From contig CAKQDG010000103.1 of the NCBI GenBank assembly GCA_934219025.1, positions 1 to 7,723 of the forward strand: DNA of 7,723 nucleotides, read 5' to 3'. Source of the stretch: an uncultured Prevotella sp. (GTDB taxonomy: Bacteria; Bacteroidota; Bacteroidia; Bacteroidales; Bacteroidaceae). Positions 1 to 5,233 of this stretch are shown here, piece by piece. Under the pieces are notes generated by a model. The model was given only the letters and a program-made list of their open reading frames with translations. It made no database searches and was not told where the DNA came from. Position 1 is the stretch's first letter. Every line of letters starts with the position of its first letter. The position numbers and the translations under genes were made by a program.

Positions 1-112
1 TAGGATACTGCTCGATAGGCAGCGAGATAAGTCCGATGACACCGAGGATTACTATCAAGATAGAAATCACGGTAGAGAGCACCGGGCGCTTGATAAATGT
101 ATCTAATCTCAT
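1..112 (-). CDS. RND efflux pump inner-membrane permease, N-terminal fragment (AcrB/HAE1-like)
   Basis: Only the first 37 codons lie in the window; the gene runs off the left edge. The ATG is at 112-110 and the translation begins MRLDTFIKRPVLSTVISILI, followed by a hydrophobic stretch and the segment LPIEQYP. This is the usual start of hydrophobe/amphiphile efflux RND pumps: a short cytoplasmic amphipathic helix with FIKRPV, then TM1 (about residues 11-30), then the L-P-x-x-x-Y-P entry into the periplasmic porter domain. Such proteins are normally about 1,000 residues and form proton-driven trimers that export drugs, bile salts or other amphiphiles. The gene lies directly downstream of the adaptor gene on the same strand, which is the standard order. 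The substrate cannot be told from this fragment, and an outer-membrane channel gene, if present, would lie beyond the edge. Confidence 0.9.
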   Translation of the reverse strand, partial: MRLDTFIKRPVLSTVISILIVILGVIGLISLPIEQYP

Positions 113-267
113 TTGTTTTCTTTTTTGATTAGGGATTAGGGGTGATGGATTAGGGATTATTTGACTTTTTAAAAGAAAAGACTATCAAGTTAAAAGAAAA
201 GGCTATCAAGCTCTATTCTCTATTCTATAGTCTCTATTCTCTAATCCTTCCTCTCTCTCCCAAAATA
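113..267 (-). repeat. Repeat-rich spacer between efflux adaptor and pump genes
   Basis: This 155-base gap within the efflux operon is unusually long and built from short repeats. A 20-base unit AAAAGAAAAGRCTATCAAGY occurs twice, at 171-190 and 192-211, with two differences. Next to it are runs of CTCTATTCT-type repeats (about 211-241) and several copies of GGATTAGG or GATTAGGG (about 127-158). CTAATCC at 241-247 is the complement of GGATTAG. I see no open reading frame, no convincing promoter for the pump gene and no strong hairpin with a T tract. The spacer is probably cotranscribed between the two genes. Confidence 0.6.
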
Positions 268-1473
268 TTATTTTCCGAAATCCTTCTTCAATTTGCTCAG
301 GTCGCTCTGGTCAGCTCCCATAGCCTCGGTTTTCTTCAGTTTTTCCTGATACTGCGCCTCGGTGACAGGAGTAATCTTCTGTCCGTCGGTCAAGGCTGAG
401 ATACCGTTCATCACTACGCGGTCGCCTGCTTTCAGTCCGCTCTCGATGATATAGTTCTTGCCGTCGTTGTTGGCATTCACCGTAACCGGAGTGTACTTCA
501 CCTTGTTGTCGGAACCTACTACATACACGAAGTACTTGTCCTGCACCTGCGAAACGGCATCCTGCGGGATGATGATTGCCGATGATGCGTGGTGAGGCAC
601 TACGATGCTTCCTGACGCTCCGCTCTTGAGCAGATGCTCAGGGTTAGGGAAGTCGGCACGCATGGAAACGGTACCTGTTGTTGGATCGATCACGCCGCTC
701 ACTGTGGCTACACGGCCTTCGTGGGCATACAGCGAACCGTCGGCGAGCTGCAACTTAACAGCCGGATAATCCTTGATAGCTGCATGTATGCCGCCAACGC
801 CTTTGGTCATATCAAGAAGGTCTTTTTCTGTCATAGAGAAGTAAACCTGCATAGAACCGATGTTTGAAACGGTTGTCAGCGGCTGCTGGCTTGATGCGCT
901 GACGAGTGCACCCACGCGGTATGGCAGATCGCCGATAACGCCGTCGGCAGGACTGGTCACATAGCAGAAGTCGAGGTTCTGCTTTGCTGATGTATAGTTA
1001 GCCTCTGCCTGTGCCACTGCTGCGTATGCAGCTTCGAGGGCGTTCTTGGCCGACTGAAGTTCGTAAGAACCGATCACGTTGTTCTTGAACAGTTTTTCGT
1101 TGTTCGTGTAAGTCAGCTTTGCCGTGTTGAGCTGTGCCTTTGCCGAATTTACGGCTGCACGTGCCTGGCGAACGGCGGCTGCGTAGGTTACATTGTCGAT
1201 AACAAAGAGCAGCTGGCCCTTCTTCACAGTCTGACCTTCCTGCACGCAAAGCTTTGTTATGAATCCCGAAACTTTCGGACGAATCTCCACGTCCTGAACA
1301 CCCTTGATTGTAGCTGGGTAAGTGGTCTGGAGCTCTGTGCTCTGGCCGCTGATTGTTCTAACCGCATATTCGTCGTCGCCGAAATTCGGTTTACCGCTCT
1401 GCTTGCTTCCGCATGATGTTACCATCATAGCAGCAGCGAAAAGCAGAATCAAAAGATTACTTTTTTTCTTCAT
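268..1473 (-). CDS. RND efflux periplasmic adaptor (membrane fusion) lipoprotein, AcrA/MexA-like
   Basis: The 401-residue protein links an RND pump to an outer-membrane channel across the periplasm. It begins with a lipoprotein signal: lysines at 2-4, a hydrophobic core, then VTSC with the lipidated cysteine at residue 21 and Gly at +2, so it is anchored by lipid in the inner membrane. Domains follow AcrA order. A first lipoyl half-motif lies at about 60-95 (VEIRPKVSGFITKLCVQEGQ, then VKKGQLLF). An Ala/Gln-rich alpha-helical hairpin spans about 97-167, and the second lipoyl half is at about 168-205 (SPADGVIGDLPYRVGALVS). A beta-barrel spans about 207-293 and a membrane-proximal domain about 296-370 (IIPQDAVSQ, then GLKAGDRVVMNGI). 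A charged tail ends the protein. Length is normal for the family. The pump gene follows 155 bases downstream. No TetR-type regulator lies immediately upstream; the neighbour there is divergent priA. Family assignment is firm, substrate unknown. Confidence 0.95.
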   Translation of the reverse strand: MKKKSNLLILLFAAAMMVTSCGSKQSGKPNFGDDEYAVRTISGQSTELQTTYPATIKGVQDVEIRPKVSGFITKLCVQEGQTVKKGQLLFVIDNVTYAAAVRQARAAVNSAKAQLNTAKLTYTNNEKLFKNNVIGSYELQSAKNALEAAYAAVAQAEANYTSAKQNLDFCYVTSPADGVIGDLPYRVGALVSASSQQPLTTVSNIGSMQVYFSMTEKDLLDMTKGVGGIHAAIKDYPAVKLQLADGSLYAHEGRVATVSGVIDPTTGTVSMRADFPNPEHLLKSGASGSIVVPHHASSAIIIPQDAVSQVQDKYFVYVVGSDNKVKYTPVTVNANNDGKNYIIESGLKAGDRVVMNGISALTDGQKITPVTEAQYQEKLKKTEAMGADQSDLSKLKKDFGK

Positions 1474-1623
1474 ACCTATTCTTAAAAAATTATTTATTCT
1501 AAATGATACGTATTATACCTAATTATATATATAGGGCTTTCTGCCCTGGCATAGCTTCTTATTTTCAGAATTGAATAAAGAATACCCGAAAAAACTTATT
1601 TCCTTATTTCAGTTTTCACGCTG

Positions 1624-1631
1624 CAAAATTA
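1624..1631 (-). promoter_or_regulatory. Candidate -7 promoter element for the efflux operon
   Basis: Read on the minus strand this is TAATTTTG followed by CA, a perfect match to the Bacteroidetes -7 consensus TAnnTTTG. It is the best such match I found on this strand upstream of the adaptor gene. It would start transcription near 1617 and give a 5' leader of about 140 bases. The matching -33 TTTG is absent at the usual 19-21 base distance (the sequence there reads GTGA), so the call is tentative. Confidence 0.45.
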
Positions 1632-1810
1632 GCCATTTATATTCATATAATCACTCTATAATCACTATTATTGTTTTGTTTTAACTAAATTTTCAAGAAC
1701 TTGAGATTAGGGCGAGAAACACGCGCTACAGAATAAGAACTTTAGAACACTTTTCGATTTTTCTTTTTTGCCGGCGGCGAAAGAAAATTTTAAGAAACAT
1801 AAACTTTTCT

Positions 1811-1876
1811 GGCGAAGAAGCAATGCTTTTCCGGGAGCAAAGCATTGCTTCTCTCCCCGAAAAGCATTGCTTTGCC
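1811..1876. repeat. Three-copy palindromic element (AAGCAWTGCTT)
   Basis: Three copies of a near-perfect palindrome, core AAGCAWTGCTT, lie within 66 bases, at about 1818-1828, 1840-1850 and 1862-1872. The first is in the opposite orientation to the other two at its central base. Copies one and two form a perfect 14-bp inverted repeat (1816-1829 with 1839-1852, 9-base loop). Copies one and three also pair over 13 bases (1818-1830 with 1860-1872). The outer ends are GGC and GCC, and the flanks CCGGGAG and CTCCCCG are also roughly complementary, so the whole block is an imperfect large palindrome. It lies between divergent genes and upstream of the likely priA promoter, so a terminator role is unlikely. 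It could be a REP-like repeat or a protein-binding site. Confidence 0.7.
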
Positions 1877-1910
1877 AAATCATAAGAAAAAAAATATTAA
1901 ATCGGATTGT

Positions 1911-1941
1911 TTTCGCGGTGAGAAAATTTTCATTACCTTAG
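1911..1941 (+). promoter_or_regulatory. priA: Candidate priA promoter
   Basis: TACCTTAG at 1934-1941 followed by CA matches the Bacteroidetes -7 element TAnnTTTG at five of six fixed positions. A TTTC at 1911-1914, one base off the -33 TTTG, lies 19 bases upstream. Transcription would begin only a few bases before the ATG at 1951, giving a very short or absent leader. This arrangement is inferred from consensus matching only. Confidence 0.5.
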
Positions 1942-1950
1942 CATCCGATT

Positions 1951-4236
1951 ATGGAAAAAAAGGAAACTTTGTATATCGACATAATATTGCCGCTGCCGCT
2001 CAATTCGCTGTTCACTTATTCCGTGCCCGAAGGGATGCACGACGAGGTGGAGAGCGGCAAGCGCGTGCTCGTGAACTTCGGGAAGTCGAAGCTCACCGTG
2101 GGACTTATCGTGAGGAGCCACAACGTGAAGCCTGACTTTAAGGTGAAGGACATCGAGAGGGTGATCGACCGCGAACCGGTGGTGAACGGCAACCAACTGA
2201 AGCTATGGCAGTGGGTTGCCGACTACTACATGGCACCGATAGGCGACGTGTTCAACGCGGCGCTGCCTGCAGGACTGAAAACGGTGGACGGATTCAAGCC
2301 GAAAACGGAAACTTATGTTACTATTCCGGAGAAACTGCAGCACGAGCAGGCGCTACACGTGGCTTTCGGCATACTGAAAAGGGCTCTGGCACAGCAAAAG
2401 ACGTTTGCCACCTATCTTAATATGTCGCACTGGGACTCTATCGTGGGCGACTGTCCCGACGAGAAGATTGCCGAAGTAACGAAAGAGGAGCTGATGAACG
2501 AGGCTCACTGTTCGGCGGCGGTGATGAAGCAGCTCATCGACAGGGGATTCATCTCTACCTACGAAAAGGAGGTGGGCAGACTGAACTGTGGCGGAGTGCC
2601 GCATCTGGACAACGTGAAAAGGCTGTCGGAGCCTCAACAGGAGGCTTTCAACCAGATTTTGTTTCAGTTCCTGAAAAAAAAGGTGGTGCTGCTGCGCGGC
2701 GTAACGTCGAGCGGCAAGACGGAGATTTACATCCATCTCATCAAGCAGGCTCTGGAGCGCCACGAGCAGGTGTTGTATCTGCTGCCCGAAATTGCCCTCA
2801 CCGTGCAGATTAGGCAGAGGCTGCAAAGGGTGTTTGGCGACAGGCTGGGCATTTACCACTCCAAATACTCGGATGCGGAACGCGTGGAGATTTGGAAAAA
2901 ACAGCTATCTGACTCTCCCTACGACGTGATTCTGGGGGCAAGGTCGGCAGTTCTCCTGCCTTTCTCGAAACTCGGGCTGGTGATTATCGACGAGGAGCAC
3001 GAAACATCGTTCAAGCAGCAAGACCCCGCACCCAGATATCATGCCCGCAGCGTGGCGATAATGCTGGCTCTGCAGTATGGCGCAAAGACGCTGCTCGGTT
3101 CGGCCACGCCGTCGGCCGAGAGCTGGCACAACGCTGAAGCGGGGAAATACGGGCTCGTGGAGCTCGACCAGCGCTATCAGGGCATCGAACTGCCGGAAAT
3201 AAGGGTGGTGGACGTGAAGGACATGCAGCGACGGAAGATGATGTACGGACCGGTGTCGCCCCTGCTCCTGGAGGCTATGAAAAAGGCTCTCGCCGACGGG
3301 GAACAGATTATCTTGTTTCAAAACCGGCGCGGCTTTGCGCCTATGATTGAGTGCAGGGTGTGCGGATGGGTGCCGAAATGCGAAAACTGCGACGTTAGTC
3401 TGACGCTACACAAAAATATGAACCAGCTAACGTGCCACTACTGCGGATTTACTTATTCCGTGCCGAAAAAATGCCCCAACTGCGAGAGCGAGGACCTCAG
3501 GCCCTACGGCTACGGCACGGAGAAGATTGAGGAGAAGATTTTGGATCTCTTCCCCGGAGTGCCCGTGGCGCGAATGGATCTCGACACCACTCGCTCGCGC
3601 AATGCCTATGAAAGAATAATCAACGATTTTTCTGCCGGCAGGACAAAGATTCTTATCGGCACACAGATGGTGAGCAAGGGGCTTGACTTCGACCACGTGA
3701 AGGTGGTGGGCATACTGAATGCCGACTCCATGCTCAACCAACCTGACTTTCGCGCCTATGAGCATGCCTTCACCATGATGTCGCAAGTGGCAGGAAGGGC
3801 CGGACGAAAAGGGGGCAGAGGGTTGGTAATACTCCAGACCAAGGATGTGGAGCAGCCGATAATCACACAGGTGGTGGAAAACAACTGGCGTGGCTTCTAT
3901 GCGCAGATGATGGCTGAACGGCGACTGTTCCACTATCCGCCTTTCTATCGTCTGATTTACGTGTTTCTGAAGCATAAAGACGAGGGGCGCGTGGACACGG
4001 CGGCTATCGAGATGGGCGGCCGACTGCGCCAGTGGCTCGGGGCAAGGGTGTTGGGACCCGACAAACCGTCGGTGGCGAAGGTCAGAACCATGTTCATCCG
4101 CAAGATTATGCTCAAGCTCGAAATCGGCATCGACATGAAGCGCGTGCGCCAGTGTCTGCTCTTGGCGCAGCAGCAGATGGAAAACGACAAGAGGTATGTT
4201 TCGCTCCAGATTTACTACGACGTGGACCCGAGCTGA
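1951..4236 (+). CDS. priA: Primosomal protein N', replication restart helicase PriA
   Basis: The 761-residue protein is a superfamily 2 3'-to-5' DNA helicase that recognises stalled or repaired replication forks and starts primosome assembly to reload the replicative helicase. The N-terminal 3'-end-binding domain starts at once (YIDIILPLPLNSLFTYSVPE, residues 8-27), supporting this ATG. Helicase motifs are intact: Walker A GVTSSGKT at 250-257 (K256), Walker B DEEH at 347-350, GSATPSAES as motif III, GTQMVSKGLDFDH from 570, and QVAGRAGR at 612-619. Eight cysteines, C468, C471, C477, C480, C495, C498, C508 and C511, form the two zinc-binding sites that PriA inserts between its helicase lobes. 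Length is close to the E. coli protein (732 residues). It appears to be a single-gene transcription unit: the gene upstream is divergent and the next gene has its own promoter. No defects seen. Confidence 0.97.
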   Translation: MEKKETLYIDIILPLPLNSLFTYSVPEGMHDEVESGKRVLVNFGKSKLTVGLIVRSHNVKPDFKVKDIERVIDREPVVNGNQLKLWQWVADYYMAPIGDVFNAALPAGLKTVDGFKPKTETYVTIPEKLQHEQALHVAFGILKRALAQQKTFATYLNMSHWDSIVGDCPDEKIAEVTKEELMNEAHCSAAVMKQLIDRGFISTYEKEVGRLNCGGVPHLDNVKRLSEPQQEAFNQILFQFLKKKVVLLRGVTSSGKTEIYIHLIKQALERHEQVLYLLPEIALTVQIRQRLQRVFGDRLGIYHSKYSDAERVEIWKKQLSDSPYDVILGARSAVLLPFSKLGLVIIDEEHETSFKQQDPAPRYHARSVAIMLALQYGAKTLLGSATPSAESWHNAEAGKYGLVELDQRYQGIELPEIRVVDVKDMQRRKMMYGPVSPLLLEAMKKALADGEQIILFQNRRGFAPMIECRVCGWVPKCENCDVSLTLHKNMNQLTCHYCGFTYSVPKKCPNCESEDLRPYGYGTEKIEEKILDLFPGVPVARMDLDTTRSRNAYERIINDFSAGRTKILIGTQMVSKGLDFDHVKVVGILNADSMLNQPDFRAYEHAFTMMSQVAGRAGRKGGRGLVILQTKDVEQPIITQVVENNWRGFYAQMMAERRLFHYPPFYRLIYVFLKHKDEGRVDTAAIEMGGRLRQWLGARVLGPDKPSVAKVRTMFIRKIMLKLEIGIDMKRVRQCLLLAQQQMENDKRYVSLQIYYDVDPS

Positions 4237-4298
4237 CAGATTTTTTTTTACGTTTACTCCTTAATTTCTGCAGGATAATCCACGATAAGCATCATTTG

Positions 4299-4352
4299 AA
4301 CCGGATTACCGATTTTGGCGTTTTTCTGTAACCGGATTTTTCACTATATTTG
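4299..4352 (+). promoter_or_regulatory. Promoter of the CxxC protein gene, with a 9-bp direct repeat
   Basis: TATATTTG at 4345-4352, followed by CA, is a perfect Bacteroidetes -7 element (TAnnTTTG). The -33 region is only T-rich (4321-4326), with no exact TTTG at the proper distance. A start site near 4358-4360 would leave a leader of about 20 bases before the ATG at 4380. AACCGGATT occurs twice, at 4299-4307 and 4330-4338, 31 bases apart (about three helical turns). The second copy falls between the -33 and -7 positions, a layout that would suit an operator. The operator role is inference. Confidence 0.6.
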
Positions 4353-4379
4353 CATAGTCAATATTTAAAACTTTTGATT

Positions 4380-4838
4380 ATGAAAAAGACTATTCTAGGA
4401 CTCGTTATAGCCATAACAATGATGGCTATGCCTAAAGTGTGTTCGGCACAGGGACTGCTCATCAACTCCACAGGTATGCTGCCATGGAAGCCTGTGCCTT
4501 ATAACAATCAGAGCAGTAATCAAAACAGCAACCAGAACAACACGCAGTTTGAACAGTCCGCTAACACCGGCGGTTTGTTGATAAACGAGACCTATTACAT
4601 CGACGAAAACGGCAACAGAATTTATTATGGGCTCGATGCCCCTGTAAACAACAGTTCCACGTCTACAACAAGAAGTTCGTCGTCGTCAAGCCGCACATGC
4701 GGTCGCTGTGGCGGCAGAGGCGGATGCCCCACATGTGGAAACACAGGCAAGATGCTCAACACCATGTATGGCGGGCGCACCTACTCCACCTGCACCTCAT
4801 GCGGCGGCAGAAAGGTTTGTCCGAGTTGCGGCAGATAA
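4380..4838 (+). CDS. Small exported protein with two paired-CxxC (DnaJ zinc-finger-like) modules
   Basis: I do not recognise a named family. The ATG at 4380 gives 152 residues; an in-frame TTG at 4350 overlaps the promoter -7 box and is unlikely to be used. Residues 1-23 form a Sec signal peptide (MKKTILGLVI core, probable cleavage after CSA at 21-23). The mature N-terminus contains GLLIN twice (25-29 and 65-69), flanking an Asn/Gln-rich linker (about 42-61). A Ser/Thr-rich stretch (92-105) leads to the C-terminus. There, CGRCGGRGGCPTCG (107-120) and CTSCGGRKVCPSCG (138-151) each show CxxC-x5-CxxC, resembling the CxxCxGxG repeats of the DnaJ cysteine-rich domain. The eight cysteines (107, 110, 116, 119, 138, 141, 147, 150) could bind two zinc ions or form disulfides. 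Such modules are usually cytoplasmic, so export is notable. The gene has its own promoter and terminator, so it is probably monocistronic. Confidence 0.8.
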   Translation: MKKTILGLVIAITMMAMPKVCSAQGLLINSTGMLPWKPVPYNNQSSNQNSNQNNTQFEQSANTGGLLINETYYIDENGNRIYYGLDAPVNNSSTSTTRSSSSSSRTCGRCGGRGGCPTCGNTGKMLNTMYGGRTYSTCTSCGGRKVCPSCGR

Positions 4839-4865
4839 AACACAAAAGCAACAAAATACAAAACA

Positions 4866-4906
4866 AATCCCCGACATTCTCATCAAGAGAGAGTCGGGGA
4901 TTCTTT
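4866..4906 (+). terminator. Rho-independent terminator after the CxxC protein gene
   Basis: AATCCCCGAC (4866-4875) and GTCGGGGATT (4893-4902) form a perfect 10-bp stem with a 17-base loop, in which TCTC and GAGA can add a few more pairs. The T-rich tail TTCTTTGT follows directly. It lies 28 bases beyond the stop codon. Confidence 0.88.
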
Positions 4907-4967
4907 GTATATTCACATTTGATAAAGGTCATGGTTTCACTATGATGTAAACTTTCTTGTCGGAAAA

Positions 4968-4999
4968 TTTGGAATTAATTTATTAAATTCCTACTTTTG
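4968..4999 (+). promoter_or_regulatory. Strong Bacteroidetes-type promoter for the secreted repeat protein
   Basis: TTTG at 4968-4971 and TACTTTTG at 4992-4999 match both halves of the Bacteroidetes primary sigma factor consensus (TTTG, 19-21 bases, TAnnTTTG) exactly, with a 20-base spacer. Transcription should start near 5005. This is the best promoter match in the window and lies between a terminator and the next plus-strand gene, as expected. Confidence 0.75.
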
Positions 5000-5002
5000 C
5001 CC

Positions 5003-5233
5003 ACAACTTTTTGCGTTAAGTTGTTAAGCAGTGTTGTTCATCCAACATTGGTGCATACAAGACATAAGTGAATAAGAAGGAACAGGATAAATTTTATATC
5101 AGAAAAGAATTGGGTATTCTAAAAGAAAAGGAACGGGCAATGTAAGGAAAAGGATAATCCTACACATCCCAACATATTACTAAAGTTTTATTTTTATCAC
5201 ATATATTATTAAGTAAGTAGCAAAAGAAACATT
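5003..5233 (+). promoter_or_regulatory. Long 5' leader with two hairpins
   Basis: If the promoter at 4968-4999 is used, the transcript carries about 225 untranslated bases before the ATG at 5234. The leader opens with two small stem-loops. ACAACTT/AAGTTGT is at 5003-5009 and 5018-5024. AGTGTTG/CAACATT is at 5030-5036 and 5043-5049 and includes one G-U pair. Downstream is a purine-rich stretch (about 5069-5155) with several GGAAC or GGAAAAGG repeats, then AT-rich sequence up to the start codon. I see no sizeable reading frame on the plus strand and do not recognise a known riboswitch. Hairpins at the extreme 5' end could stabilise the mRNA or regulate it. Confidence 0.45.

Larger units (their letters stand above)
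1474..1950. other. Divergent intergenic region, efflux adaptor / priA
   Basis: This is 477 bases of AT-rich DNA between two divergent genes. I see no convincing gene in it. Near the adaptor start is an 8-bp palindrome ATACGTAT (1506-1513) and a short inverted repeat AGGGC/GCCCT with a 5-base gap (1533-1547). In the adaptor transcript the latter would form a small leader hairpin. The middle (about 1640-1800) is low-complexity AT-rich sequence with a GCCGGC palindrome at 1770-1775. The priA-proximal part holds a three-copy palindrome element and the priA promoter, described separately. Confidence 0.6.

Noticed and set aside
634..867. Plus-strand frame inside the adaptor gene
   Set aside because: It is antisense to conserved adaptor sequence, has no recognisable features and no promoter.
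1845..2135. Plus-strand frame across the priA start, beginning in the palindrome element
   Set aside because: It overlaps priA out of frame, and its C-terminal composition is a frameshifted reading of priA codons.
2353..3975. Long minus-strand reading frames opposite priA
   Set aside because: They lie wholly within the conserved priA coding frame, lack recognisable domains and arise from its GC-rich codon use.
4231..4249. Possible terminator after priA at the nine-T run
   Set aside because: I could not find a convincing GC-rich stem immediately before the T tract, so it is not annotated as a terminator.
4350..4379. Upstream in-frame TTG start that would extend the CxxC protein by 10 residues
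   Set aside because: The TTG lies within the TATATTTG promoter -7 box, and the ATG at 4380 gives a standard signal peptide.
4697..4950. Two overlapping frames within and beyond the CxxC protein 3' end
   Set aside because: Both are alternative-frame readings of the cysteine codons, run through the terminator hairpin and have no signals of their own.
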